DNA of 64,000 nucleotides. It comes from Irineochytrium annulatum (taxonomy: Eukaryota; Chytridiomycota; Chytridiomycetes; Chytridiales; Chytridiaceae). The translations under genes were made by a program, and so were the position numbers. Shown here piece by piece: positions 12,000 through 24,403 of the stretch (the first letter of the stretch is position 1; each line of letters begins with the position of its first letter). The notes beneath the pieces were generated by a model. That model ran no database searches and was not told the DNA's origin. It worked only from the letters and a program-made list of their open reading frames with translations. Location: NCBI GenBank assembly GCA_027600665.1, contig JADGJL010000020.1, positions 18,715 to 82,714 on the forward strand, given 5' to 3'.

Positions 12000-12819
12000 A
12001 TGACCACTCTGTCCCTCGGTGCTCGCTCCCTCGCCGTTCTCACCGTCCTCGCTTCGTCCGTCCTGGCCGCTGACATTACGATCACGAACGTCGGACTCAA
12101 ATTCGCTATCGATGGAGCGGTCAGTTCTTTGTGAGGCGGTCAGGGCCGCATCCTTTCTTAACATTTGGCTGATTGTCCTTTGCAGGAAATGCCCAACCCC
12201 TTGACTGTGAACGTCGGGGATGTCATCACTTGGAACATCGGCCCGCACGATGTTGTCGAGGTTTGTTTGCTTGATCGGCAACATGCTGCGTTTATCTAAA
12301 CCACCTTTGTTATGAAATTAGGGTACTGTCGACGGCAATGCCTGCACGCCCGCCTCGAACGGTGTCTTCCAAACCTCAATGTTCTCCGCCACGTCGGGCA
12401 CCTCCGCCAACTCGTTCTCCTACACCGTCCCGGCTTCGGACGCAGGGCTGACGCGTAGCTTTTATTGCGACTTGAACAACCACTGTCTCCAGGGCATGGT
12501 TGGCGCGATCGCTGTCGCCGCCGCCGGCGGTGATCCGGGTGCTGGCGCGGCCACCTCGGCGGCGGACGGCGCCATGGGCTCGACGATGCCTGCCATGCTC
12601 CCTTCGAGTACCGCCTCCCTGTCCATGTCGATGCCGTCGGCGACTACGCCGCCCAAGACCACCTCCGCGGTGAAGAGCTCGATGCCCGTCGTGTCCTCCA
12701 CTGTAACGTCCTGGTCCTCGATGGTGCCCGTAACGACCTCGAAGTCCGGCGCCGACCGCACTAGCGCCGGTGTTACCGTCGCACTCGCCGCCCTCGGCGC
12801 CGCCCTCCTTCTCGCTTAA
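12000..12819 (+). CDS. Secreted cupredoxin (plastocyanin-like) with probable GPI anchor
   Basis: Three exons, 12000-12119, 12186-12260 and 12322-12819, encode 230 aa. A signal peptide (SLAVLTVLASSVLAA) leads into a cupredoxin fold. Copper ligands are visible: His in GPHDVVEG, then Cys, His and Met in CDLNNHCLQGM, the order expected for a type 1 blue-copper site. A Ser/Thr/Met-rich stalk follows, then a hydrophobic tail (VTVALAALGAALLLA) typical of GPI-attachment signals. Family members of this layout are fungal cell-surface proteins; electron transfer or copper binding is inferred. The first intron uses a GTCAGT donor, chosen because the alternative GTGAGG gives a stop. Confidence 0.85.
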
Positions 12820-13008
12820 GCACCCACGCCCGGGGTTAAATTACAGTATGCATATCATTAGCTCTATCTTGTTTTATTTACGGTTTGACTATGTTTGCAT
12901 TTCTACAATTTGTTGACTGCCATTTCCTCTGTTTATGTATTTCCGCTCCGCAGTCCGCCCTATCATTTCAACATGCCTAAACAAAATGGACGATAATAAA
13001 AATTGTAT

Positions 13009-14139
13009 CTATCCGCGTAGCTGTGATTCGAGCTCCATTATCCGCGACTCAAGTGCGACGTTGATCCGCCGAAGGGTTGTGCACTTAGCTTCCACCGCCG
13101 CAATTTTCACGTTGCTGGATTCCCGCAGCTTGTCGTATGCTTTCGCCTATTAGATGAAGGAGACGGTTACCCGATGGCAGGCTCAACGGGCCGCGACCGC
13201 CTTACCTGCGCTTCGATCTTCGCCGCATTCTCGACCGTTCGCCTTTCCATCTCCTCCGATTGTGCATGCAGCTCGTTACAAAGCCACACCTTCTCTCTTT
13301 GCGATGACAGTTAACGGCTAATTAAAGACGACGTCCATTAAAAGCTTACTTAAGCATGCCATTCGCAAGATGCAGCTCTTGGATGGCCGCCTCGAGAGAG
13401 ATTTGCATCTCGAAAGATCGCTGCGCCATCTCGGCCGTAATGTCGCTCCCCTTGCTCTCTCTACCAACACGAAACGTGGAAGTCAGCCAACGCTCAATCC
13501 AACGCGCAAAAAAAAATCGAAGATGAATGGCTTTAAGAAGAAACGGAACTGAGGATGCACCGGTTCATTAGCCGTGTCGACAGGTTCTCAATAATCCGCT
13601 CGCATTCTGCCAGCCGCTGGAGGTCCGGCCGGATCAGGTTCAGCTCTATCTCCAGATGGCTTAACCTGCAAGGGTCATAATGTCAGCCGGCGAACGATCG
13701 TTGCTTGAAGCCAACATCATATCAACCATCGCGCCGACAAGCGTAGCCGTGATCGCGCCATGATCCCCTCCAACCATATCCTCACCTCGCATTGCAAAGC
13801 CCCAGCTCCCTTTCCAAGCTCACGATCCTGACGCCCCTCAGCTCCACCTCCTCCTCGCACCTCCCCAGCTCCTCCTTGGCCTCCTTCGCCGCCTCCCTCG
13901 CGGCACGGACCTTCTTGTTGAGCTCCTCCTCGTACTTCCTGAACCGCTCGCGTGTGGCCGCGGACTCGGCGCGGAGCCGGTCGCCGGCGGAAGTGAGGAC
14001 GCCGATCTCCTGCTGCTGCTGACGGAGTCTTCGGTAGATCTCCTCGATGTCGTCTTCGTCGGCTGTCGGGCTGGGGACCTGCTGCTGTTGCTGTGAAGGT
14101 GGGGTGAGATCGTGAGGTGGAGTGAATTCTTAATACCAT
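13009..14139 (-). CDS. Small coiled-coil protein, multi-exon
   Basis: Short exons with consistent reading give an almost continuous heptad-rich protein. The N-terminal part (QQQQVPSPTADEDDIEE, then IYRRLRQQQQEIGVLTS and RERFRKYEEELNKKV) lies at 14090-13795. It continues as RLSHLEIELNLIRPDLQR, ESKGSDITAEMAQRSFEM and REKVWLCNELHAQSEEM, and ends LESRIMELESQLRG at 13009. Introns of about 45 to 110 bases separate them. The start is uncertain: an ATG at 14139 directly followed by a 46-base GT-AG intron would give Met plus the Gln-rich exon. I recognise no family; a cytoskeletal or scaffold role is only a guess from the coiled coil. Confidence 0.55.
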
Positions 14140-14417
14140 CTCTACGGTTTTCAAACCTTGCAGTGAAAGGACTTAATGGATGTTTTCACAGTGGCAAGAA
14201 GTTGACTAAGATTTGGCTACAGAGTCGAATCGCAGAACGATTTCTGCCGCTCAAGGTAAGTGATTACTCGACTAACTTGCATTATATTCAATAGATTTCA
14301 CAAAAAAGATATATAAAGATAGACCAAAGAAAAAGCGACGGCAATTTCGTCCTCTAAATAAAAAAATCTCCTTCCACCGACAAATCCCTTCAAATGCCAA
14401 AACCCCATACCTTACCA

Positions 14418-16233
14418 TTACTTATCGCTCGCGCCACTCGCCGCGTTGCGCCACAACGACCCCGTATCACTCGACGTATCGGACCGTTCCGACTCCTCCT
14501 CAATTACATCCAAATGCTGCGACACCGTAATGGTAGGCGCAACCTCCCGTCGCCCTGCATCGCCAGCCCCAGCCGCCACCGCCGTCGGTGGGGCCTGTAA
14601 GGCTCTCGAGGGAGGCGGCTGCTTAAGCGGGATCATCGGCGGCGGCTGCGGCATCGAGCCGGTCGCAAGCAGCCGTCCCGGACCTAAGGGCGACGGGCCA
14701 ATCTGCCGGACAAGCCTGCCGTTCATCCCCGGTCGCCCCATAGGCCCCATACCAACAAGAGGCCGCGGCGGCCCCCCTAGGCCACCCATCCCAGGTGGCG
14801 GGCCGAATGGCGCCGGCGGAATAAGGACTACGGGATGGGGTTGGCCGTTAGGGCCAACGGCTGGCGTGACCGGATTTGCAAACGGATCTGGGCCATGCGG
14901 ATGCATGACAGACCCCGGCGGCGGCGGTGGTCCCGAGATCCCACCGCCGCTCGCCATCGAAACCGCAAACGCGGCGTCAGCTCCTAAGGGTTCCGGCACA
15001 AACGTCGTGCCTGCCTCGTCCTCCTCCTCCAACACATCCTCATCCACCAAGCCCCTCCTGTTCCTCTCCAGCTCATCAATCCTCTTCCTCGCGAGCTCGC
15101 GCGAATGCAAGTCCGCGCCACCGTCGGCGCCCCACGCGCGCTGCGAAAACTCCCGCGAGTCCTTTGCTGCGCGTCGGCGTGTGTAATATCCAAGCGAGGC
15201 GACGACGACCAGGAGGACGAGCACGGCGCCGACGGAGCCGATGATGGCGAAGGTTGAGGCTGGGACGGCGGGGGATGCGCTTGAGGAGGAGTTGGAGTCT
15301 GACGCAGCGTTGGATGCGACGGGTGTCGTCGGGATTGAATTGATGACGCCCGCAACACTGGAAGTGGCGACGTCGGTGGAGATGGGCGGTGGCGCGAGCG
15401 TCGCATTGTTGGTTGGGTTGTCAACGGCGGCGGTGCACTGGCTCGTTGAGCCGAAGCAAGTCAGGTCAAGTTTAACGAGGTTCGGGCAGCAAAGGTTCAT
15501 GTTGTACTCGACGAGGGTCACTATAGAGCAGCCGTCGCAGCTGGGCCAGAGGCCGTTGGAGCCCAGGAAAGTATTGTTCGATATGTCGAGAAATTGGAGG
15601 TTGTTTGGCAGCCTACCGACGTCGCTCAGGATCGCGTTGGACTCGCCGTTCAGGCACTTATCAGTGCAGGACCTGATTGAAGGTGTAAGTCTGTGCCCAG
15701 TCGACCTCTGAACGTTTTAATGGTACTTACAGGTTCTGCAGGTATCTAAACGTTGCGGGACCTCCTCCGCCTTGTAAAAGCTTAGCGGGCCAGCCCGGCA
15801 GGGCAATTGGTGGTCGGGATATAGATCTAGCGGCCGCGGGTCAGCACTTACAATAAAAAACGTGAATGCCATACATTGAGGTAATGCCGAATACGGGGTC
15901 GTCACCGTTGTCGTTTGTGACGTTGCCGCATTGGACGTCGGGGAGAGGGTTGGCGGTGATGTTAGGAGACATGACGTTGAAATTGCAACCCGTGCAGGTG
16001 GTGAAGGTGCCGATGGGCCCATTCCCCACTCCCAAGATCTTGTAGTTCCACCCCAACTCTCCAAGGATTTCCTTCAGGGCACTGCAGTCTTGCGGGTGGA
16101 CGTTTTGGGCGGAGACTGGCCAGGCAGCGAGGGAGAGCAAGGCCAGGAGATGAATGCCTCCGCCTCTCGGCCCGGTCCCTGTCCGGCCACTGGACCCTCT
16201 CCGCCTCGGCCCCTTGGCCGATCCGATCAGCAT
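14418..16233 (-). CDS. Single-pass surface protein, LRR-like ectodomain and Pro/Gly-rich cytoplasmic tail
   Basis: Three exons join in phase: 16233-15852, 15770-15731 (only 40 bases) and 15672-14418, giving 558 aa. A basic N-terminus and signal peptide (HLLALLSLAAWPVSAQ) lead to a Cys-rich ectodomain (QDCSALKEILGELGWNY; VDLTCF-type segments). It has leucine-rich-repeat-like motifs around ATFRYLQNLSC and RLPNNLQFLDISNNTFLG and ends in a Ser/Thr/Ala stalk. One transmembrane helix (FAIIGSVGAVLVLLVVVASLGYY) is followed by a cytosolic tail rich in Pro and Gly. The layout is that of fungal LRR surface sensors without a kinase. An in-frame ATG at 16440 would add 69 residues; 16233 places the signal peptide correctly. 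Ligand and role are unknown. Confidence 0.75.
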
Positions 16234-16470
16234 GACGCTAGTAGTCGTCCTCGGAGTGACGGCGTCCCTCCGGATGATGGTGTGGGCTCCCGGAAGGCCG
16301 GGATTTGGTCCGCCAATGCTGTCTGCCAAGGTTTTCGTGTGACGGGAGAGCGTGATCAATGTTTCGCATGCGATTAGTCCGATTCTGTCCGATTCGGTTT
16401 TGATGCATTGCCACTGAAAGTCAATTTCCCAATCCTCCATTCGACATCCAGGATCGACAGCGTCGACATC

Positions 16471-19400
16471 ATGAACTTTCTGCCTGCGGGCATTCAGAAG
16501 CGGCTAGCACTGTTTCTGGTCAGGCGGGCAATCGGTCAGTTTCTGGATTCCGAGCTCGATCTCGACAATCTCGACTTGCAGCTCGGGAATGGGAAAGTGA
16601 AGCTCAGAGACCTGGGACTTAACCTGCAGGTCTGTATTTAATGCTTGATGGCAAGACTTTTACGCTTGCTTGCTTCATAGTTGCTCAATGAGCTGTGCCT
16701 GAGCCACAATCTGCCGTTCGAGATTGCGAGGGGATCTATTGGCGAAATCACGGCCACGGTTCCTTGGACGAATCTCTGGTCAGGCAACTGCAGTTTGGAG
16801 ATAGCGGACTTGAAGGTATCTGCTGTCAAGCAACTTTCGCGTGTCGCCACACGTGGTGTTAATCGCTTGCACAGGTCGATATTCAGCCGCGGCCACCATT
16901 GGCATATGGTAAAGGAGCACTTGTTTGGTTTAACTCACACAGACTACTCAGTAGGAACAGACAGCATAGGCAACGAGGAGTCTCACATCCTCTCCTCCTC
17001 GATCCACTTCGCTGGCGACTTCCTCCGCAGCGAGCTCTCCGACGACGAGCTCGCGGCATCGGAGACCTCTGATGCCGCCGATGCCCCATCTTCAACCGGA
17101 TTCCGCATTAACGGCCTCCACGTCATCGCGAAGCTTATTGACCGCGTCTTGTCCACAGTGCAGTTTACTTCGACAAACACGCTCGTGCGGCTAATACGGG
17201 CCGAAACGTCGCATTCGTTGGATTTTAATGTGCCTTATATTACGTATTTGGATGAAACGTCGAATGGGGAGGAGGGCGAAGCTGGATCGGCGACTGCAGA
17301 TGGAGGGGACGCTACTCACGGCGTTAGCGGTATCCTTCCGACGTCGCTTCAGCGCTCTATAAAGTTCAACGGTGTCTCGATAGCTCTGACCCGCTACTAT
17401 TGGGCGGAGCCGGTCGGTGGGGTAGCCGTCGCGGATCAGGACATCTTCGCCCACACCTTCCGCATGCCGAACTCTCCGTCCGTAGCGCGGCAAGCGCGCG
17501 CGTTATTCTCGACGTCGCTGAAGGATGGGGAAAACCAGATCAACGTTAAGGCGGTATACGACGTGGCGGGGTACGAGGCCGCGAAGGATGCGATGTATAT
17601 GACGGCCACCGAGAGTCTTTTGGCGGAGAGCGCGGCATTTTCGAGCAACGTGACGCCGACGTGGGAGGTGGAGGTGCTGCTGCGGTCTTGCATCGGGGTG
17701 GTGTCGTCCGGGGATATTGGGGCGTTGAGGGAACTTTTTGAGGCGTTTGCGACTGTGCCGCTGGATGATACTGGGAAAAATGAGGAGTATGGTGCGTAGG
17801 GTTACCGTGTTACCTGCCGGATGGCTTACTTTGTGGCAGATTCGGAGGAGGACGATGATTCGCAGCCCGAGAAGGGCTCATCAGACGCGTTCAAGGTGAA
17901 AGTATCGATTGCCTCGGCGGCCGTGTTCCTCTTTGACGGTGGTATACCGGACCTGGCGGCCCTGTGCTCCTATTTTTTCAAGGATCTGGGAGCAAGGACC
18001 GATGAACCAGCATTGTCGCAGTCACATTACCGGTTCGACGTTAGGGATGTTAGCGCGACCCTAATCGGGTCGGAGGGCGGGACTACCTTGACGTTATCAA
18101 TACTCGACATCGGGTTGTCGGAATTCGATTGTAAGCTTGCGCTTGGGGTCATGATCCGGGCTGATCTGTTGCAGATGCAACGGGGACTTTGCAAAGGCTT
18201 ATACAAATTGGGGTTCCGACACCGGGCTCGATTGCGGGTACGTTTGAGGCGGCCGTTGACGATTGGGAGGGGACGACACGACTCTTCGACGGGTCTTCGG
18301 ACCGCGTCGTCGTTACCGCCAAGCGGAGAATGTCTCAGGGGAATCAAAGCATGTCCTGCTCGGTGGTAGTACCGCCCATGACAGTTTTTGCGAGTCTCGA
18401 AGCGGCCGAGCGGCTAGGGCGTCGGTTGCGAGCATTTACGCAGTCTTTTGGTGACATTGATAGGTAAAATCGCACGAGATGGTTTGATTTAGTACTTACG
18501 TTTGCTTAGAAAGGATTACGGGCAGGTCAGGAATGCCGATGTCGTCTTAATGTGTGTTAAAGTTGCATAAAGGAAACCCCGACCCCGACGCCAAAGCTTG
18601 ACGTTAAGATCCTTCGCATCCGGATCTGGCTCGTTGTTGCAAGCGCACAGTCGAGCTTTAAGAGGTTAGATCTTCTTATTTGTCTTTCTACTTCAGTTTA
18701 TGCTTACAACGTTCAGCAACTTCCCCGAGAAGATAGTTATTGACATCAACAATCTCCGAATCGCGACAACAGACCGATTTGCGGCTTTTGCTGATAACCC
18801 CCGAGACGGTCTCGTCGTTTCCATCGAAAAGCTCGGCGCCTCATTGGCCTCCCCTTCTAAAACCCCACACCGTACGTTCTCTCATCTTTTTAGTATCTTA
18901 CCATGCTAATGAAAATGAAAAATAGGATACAACGTAAAGCCGTTCCTTGTCTTCGCGACAACGACCCAGCACGCCTGCATCCGCAGCCGGATCATCTTCA
19001 GGCCAGACGGGGAATCTAAGCTCCTTATCCGCGAGCCCCTGTCGCCGAGTTACGATCAAGATGAGGATTCCACGGGTTATGGCTTTCAGAGTTGGTATGA
19101 TATCGGTGGAGGGGGTAAGAAGAAGGAGAATGACGCGGAGGGAGAGCCGGCCGGGCGGTTCATGGAGGATGTAGCGTTTGGGGAATGTGTAAGGCTTAAA
19201 ACTTTCTGTTTGACGTTTTTATTGTCCCAAAACACTCACTTGCCCATTTCAGGCAGTCGCGATCGACGTCAGTGTTGTATCATGTGAACTGCACTTCGAA
19301 AAGGCGGATTACGATACCGTGTTACTCCTGACAAACAGTCTCTCGTTGTTTGGCTCCCGGAACGGGCCTGAAGATCTAAAGAGTCTTGCCACGTCGGGCA

Positions 19401-22400
19401 CGTTGGAGCGAAGCGAGTTAAGACGAAATGCAAGAAGTGGTGTCTTGATGGAGCTGAAGTGTGGATCTGGTAGAATTGGCGTAGTTTCTTGTCAATGTAT
19501 TCTTACTGCACACGTAGCTAATTTCAATCTACATACGTCAACTGCTGGCGGGTACGCTGTACAGTTGCGGGATGTCGACGCCCTGACATGCTCCGGCACG
19601 CCAAACCTGGTAGGTTATAGAGTTTGTCCGATTGTAAACGATAGGGTGTATGCACTGATGGCCAACACAGCCAGACTTCGCTCTCCGAGCTAAGTGCGGT
19701 GACGTCCGCCTCCTAAACCTTGCGGATGGTGTGGTTAGCACAGCGAAAAGTATACTAGCTGATTTGGTAAGGAGTACATTACATGTGTAAATGAGGTAAC
19801 GGAGATGGTAAACCCTAGGCAAGGCCCGCACTGAATCTGTCTGTGGTGTTGACCTCGGACAAGGAAATCGACTTGAAGGAAACGTCCGTTGTTGTGGGGC
19901 TTTCGGGCTTAGTTATTAAGACGGTTCTTGGCGAGGCGATGATAAATGACCTTAGCAAATTCTTCAAAGAACCCGCAGAGGTTTGAAAATGGTGCCCCCC
20001 TCCAACGCCGTTTATTATTTACGCACAGATTGTTCTGCCCGAAGTCACTGACAGGGTGACGAGACTAAACGCGTCGTTCGATGACGTGCGGCTCGATTAC
20101 TCGGCGAGTGCTGTGGATTCACGGGTGATGTTCGTAGTGGAAAAGTTAAAGGTTGGTTGATTGCCCTATTGCCACATATGTTGACGAGGATGTACAGTTG
20201 ACAACCAACGTGATACCGGGATCTCCGACCTTTGGCGCTAAAGTTGTTCTAACGAAAGGCTTTGTATACCTGCTTGAGGGGGCCTATTTCGACAGGGGCA
20301 TCGAGGAGTTGGTAAATACCGGCACGCAGAGGTCCCACAAGACTCACATTCCTTCAGCTGGATAAGTTCGCTCTCGTCGCGACTTTGGACTTTGTTGACG
20401 CTTCCGTGCGGACAAATGAAGGGGAGCTGTCCCCGAAGTTTGAGGTCGGATAAGCTTGCAAGAAATGCAAATTCACTGGCTTTTAGATTGAGGTCACTGA
20501 CCGGCAAATCACGATTGACACGTGCGCTGACTCCTTTGAGACCATCCTGAAAGTTTTTAAGTTTGTCGGGCAGGGAAGGCGTGTGCCGGTTCCGGCAAAT
20601 GCACCACAAAGGTTGTGTTCGTCGTTTATCTCTATCTAATAAAGTGTAGAGAGCCGTCCATGCCTTACAGCGTTGAGGATTCAGACTCGCAGCAAGACAT
20701 TTTGGGTGCGTGCAAAGGCCTCTTGCTAGCAAGATGCTAAAGCGCAGTTATAGCGAACCTCGAAGAAGTTTTTAGCCACCCGGGAACAGCTCAGCCGCGG
20801 CAACCGTTCTACCCAAGCTCTGAAAACGATCTGCTGTCGTGGGACGACTCGACAGACAAGGACGACTGCATTCTTATTGGTTCAGAGACGAGTCAGAAGG
20901 GAGGCAGCGCTTTTACAGGTGACGTGGTGTACGTGTATGACTCAGTAGACTCCTTCATGATCTCGGAGGACCACTTCGCGCTCGCGGGCCGGACTAACGA
21001 TGAGGCCGCGACGGAAGAAGAGTGAGCGAAACCTCGGCTTTGTTTCGAGAAGAGTTGTGCTAAACTGATTCACTTTATTCCAAAAATCTATTGTATTAGG
21101 AGCACGAATATCGTGCGACTACGCATCAAAGACGTAGACGTAACTTGGCGCATCTTCGACGGTAGCGATTGGAACGCTTTAAAGCCGGGTCGCAAAGTTA
21201 ACGTAACCCAGCCAAGGTCAAGTGACAGGCCCTCTGACAACGAGGAGTTTGACTTCGAGGATGTCTCCAACTCGAGCTCATCTGTAAAGTCTGGCGACGG
21301 CCCTTCGAGCACGGGTGCGGAGCGGTCACAGAGGGCGGAAGAGAATGGCAGCAGTCGATCCAAAAGCTCGCGCATCGAGTTCAGGACTTTTAAGATCACC
21401 GTCGAGCTCGATACGTACCCCGAAGATTCGGTCTGCGCTTCGAGGCTTCTGTTGGTCGTGAGAGACTTTGAAATCATCGATAATGTCCGGACATCTCTTT
21501 GGAGAAAGTTCCTCGCCCACATGAGACCCGACTCGGACGACCGGCCACGAGAAACTGAGTCGGACATGATAAGGCTTGAGCTTGTAAACGTCAGACCGAA
21601 CCCGTCAAAGAGTCCAGCCGAAGAATCTCGGCTCAAAGTTAGTATTATGGTATGCAATGGTTATATCTTACAAAAGCTAGGTTCGTCTGCTGCCCCTTCG
21701 CCTGCATGTGGACCAGGATGCCCTTAGCTGCCTAATACGGTTTTTCACCAGTGTTGGATCGGCCGGAGATCCCGCACCAGGGGCGTCCGATGGCCCCTTC
21801 TTCCGTAAGTCTGACGTACCTTTGTTGACCACTAACGCCGGATAAGAGCTGGTTGAGTTCTACCCGATCCTGATGAAGATCGATTACAAGCCGAAACATA
21901 TCGACTACACGAACCTAAAGGACGGCAATTTGATCGAGATTTTGAACTTCTTCCACCTCGATGGTGCCGAGATGACGTTGCGCGACATCCGGATGACGGG
22001 CGTGAAGGGGTGGAGCCGATTGGTGGATAACCTCATCAGGGAATGGCTGCCGCATATTCGAAATACGCAGGTTCCGCGCGTTATGTCTGGGGTCTCGAGC
22101 GTGAAGACTTTTGTCAACCTAGGAGCGGGCATTGCCGACCTTATCCTTCTTCCTATCGAGCAGTATCGCAAGGACGGGAGAATCATTAAAGGTATATCAC
22201 ACTCTTTATTCAAATGAGAAGTCCGCCCGTCGATCCAACCTGATACGTACATGTAGGATTGCAAAAAGGTGTGAAATCGTTTGCGAAAGCGGCGACGATG
22301 GAGACTCTTCGGCTTGGTACTCGTTTGGCCGTTGGGACCCAGGTGCTACTGGAACACGCGGATGAGATTCTATCCTTTGACACCAAAGGCGGGGATGGGG

Positions 22401-22751
22401 ACGATGTGGATCAGTTGAGCAAATTCGCTGAGCAGCCGCGGGACATCAGGGAGGGGTTGGAGCTCGGTCTGCATAGCATGAAGAAGAACATCGGGTCTGC
22501 CGCAAAAACGATACTTGCCGTGCCAATGGAGGTGTATGAACGGACCGGAGCTCAGGTATTACCCGTATGCAGCGATCGTTGATTAACTTTACTTAAAGGG
22601 GACGGCTCGAGCCGTCATTCGCGCTGTGCCCGTCGCGGTGCTCAAACCGATGATTGGGGCGACGGAGGCGGTCTCAAAAACATTAATTGGATTACAAAAT
22701 TCCATTGAACCCTCAAAACGTCTCCAACAAGAGGACAAGTATAAAGGGTAG
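16471..22751 (+). CDS. ATG2: Autophagy-related protein 2 (bridge-like lipid transfer protein)
   Basis: ATG2 moves phospholipids from the ER to the growing autophagosome membrane, working with ATG9 and ATG18. The N-terminal chorein segment is clear: MNFLPAGIQKRLALFLVRRA at 16471, then LDNLDLQLGNGKVKLRDLGL, spliced to LLNELCLSHNLPFEI and GSIGEITATVPWTNLW. Many exons follow, with short introns. The conserved late region shows PLRLHVDQDALSCLIRFF near 21690, FYPILMKIDYKPKHIDY near 21850, and GVSSVKTFVNLGAGIADL near 22100. The C-terminus ends AVPVAVLKPMIGATEAVSKT, then a Lys-rich tail with stop at 22749-22751; all match the ATG2 C-terminal (ATG_C) consensus. I did not fix every internal exon between 18400 and 21000, so the middle should be re-predicted with a homologue. 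It runs divergently from the surface-protein gene. Confidence 0.92.
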
Positions 22752-22953
22752 CTTGTGTATGAAATGTAAAAAAAATATAGTAAAACGCGAAAGTAAGGTG
22801 GTTAGGCAAAAGTGCGCTCGAACACGACGATGACGTGCAACCGCAATGACGTAGGTTGTCAAAACTTCTTCAAGCATCTCATAACGCCACGACACCTTTC
22901 AACCGCGCCCCATCTCATCGATCTCCTACCCACTGCCGCTGACTAGTCCAATC

Positions 22954-24285
22954 ATGGCCGATTCTTTGCTTTCCTTTGCATTGCGTTTTCCTCAGGCCGC
23001 CCGTTGGCTTTGGTTGGCATACGACCTCGACGCTTTAATTTCTAATATTCAATTAGGGATACCAATCTAAAGGTTCAACGATACTTGGCCAGCTTAAGCC
23101 CCGATGTTAGACAAAATGTTATTGCTGCCGTTCAGTGGATGGCGGCGTTCATTGTTTCCATGTTTAGGTATGTGGTTGATTTCAAGCACACGTGAGGTAT
23201 TGTAATAAGAGTGTTCTATTGTCATTAGGATCTGGATAAACATGTACGACTTTATTATGGGCCTGTCGCTTGTCGGGCCGGTGGAAGCATGGTCACAACC
23301 GCCGGACTTTATATTGCGTCCTGTGGCTGGTTTTATCCTTTTTTTATTTCCGATGGATGGCGAGTGGAGTCACGCGGTCTCGCAAGAGCTGGCGAAAGAG
23401 TCATCACGTGTTTTGTTTATCGCCAACAAAGGGATTTTATGTAGGTATTTATCGATAAAGCGGTGAACTAACTAGCTTGTCAGCTTTAGATGCAGTTCCT
23501 TTGGTTGCTTCCATATTTTTGAAGACTGGCCGACTACCTCGCCGGCAGTCTGATCCTTATCGTAAGACGAAGGTAGCCGTAGTCGCTTTATCTGACTGGA
23601 GCTAGATTTCAAGATCCCAGTTTGGAAGCACCTCTTAGAATATCTTGGCGCCTTTCCTGAGAATCCTGAAACGACTATGCTGGTGATGTCTGTGGGACAC
23701 ACTGTATTGATGCATCCTGGCGGCCGGCGAGAGAGCTTCAGGAAGAAGGACGATCCACCTCTTTCTATACTTTGGAACAAAGAGCGGAACGCCTTCATAA
23801 ATTTGGCGCTTGCTCATTCGTACGCAATTTGCCCCGTTGGTACCGTCGGCACGACCGACATGACGCGGGTTATAATGGATGTAAAGATCGACCCGTTCCT
23901 GTGGCTACTGCGCGACACGCGTGGCGACATAAGCACCATCCCACTCATCATTCCGCGCTCGTACGAGAAGCTGTACATGAAAGCCGGCCCTTTACTTCGC
24001 CGACATGATTTTTCAGCAATCGATGCGGTTGCTTCTGGAGTTGACCCTGCAGTTGCGTTGGAGATGGGACGAGAAACGGTGGAGAGTTGTGTGCGCCTGG
24101 CGATAGCTGGCGCCAGGGATAAGCAGGCTTCTGATCCACAGCGGTTTCTTCTCGAATCGCTTTTTGAAGCTATTGAAGGAGGGAAGCAAGTAGCGAAGGA
24201 GTTTCGGGAGAAGTTTGAGGCGGGGCTGGCAAGTGCTGATAATGTGGAGCCTCTTTCGGAGGGAGCGCGAAGGCGGAGAGATTAA
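22954..24285 (+). CDS. TMEM68/MGAT-like acyltransferase with His-to-Lys change in the active-site motif
   Basis: Member of the LPLAT/MGAT-like acyltransferases, which transfer acyl groups to glycerolipids at the ER. Exons read in phase from MADSLLSFALRFPQAARW through TNLKVQRYLASLSPDVRQ, RIWINMYDFIMGLSLVG and LDAVPLVASIFLKTGRLP, to the last exon (HFKIPVWKHLLEYLG... ending at 24285). The second conserved block is VLMHPGGRRESF, the family's PGG-x-RE motif, followed by NAFINLALAHSYAICPVGT. Where relatives have an H-X5-D-type active-site motif, this protein reads IANKGILSLDAV: Lys in place of His, Asp kept. Two base changes would be needed, so a single read error is unlikely. The first intron (GTTGGC donor) is inferred. 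It lies 200 bases downstream of ATG2. Confidence 0.75.
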
Positions 24286-24403
24286 ACGTTTAGAAAAAAA
24301 AGGAGCCTCATATTGCTTATTAAATATCTACTGGATTTTGTGTGTAATGTCTGCTATCGGCTGAGGAAATCTACGACGGTTTTCGAGCCTTCCACTGTCA
24401 TAT

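Noticed and set aside
14205..14260. A GAGTCGAATCGC stretch that looked like part of a tRNA T-arm
   Set aside because: The loop is not GTTCGA-like, and no acceptor or anticodon stem can be paired around it.
14446..15186. Long plus-strand open frame (246 codons) opposite the surface-protein gene
   Set aside because: It lies exactly opposite the Pro/Gly-rich tail of the minus-strand gene; GC-rich low-complexity coding produces open antisense frames. It has no domain and no splice context.
15781..15840. NotI- and BglII-like sites close together, possible cloning vector remnant
   Set aside because: They fall inside an intron with normal donor, branch and acceptor features, and no vector backbone sequence is present.
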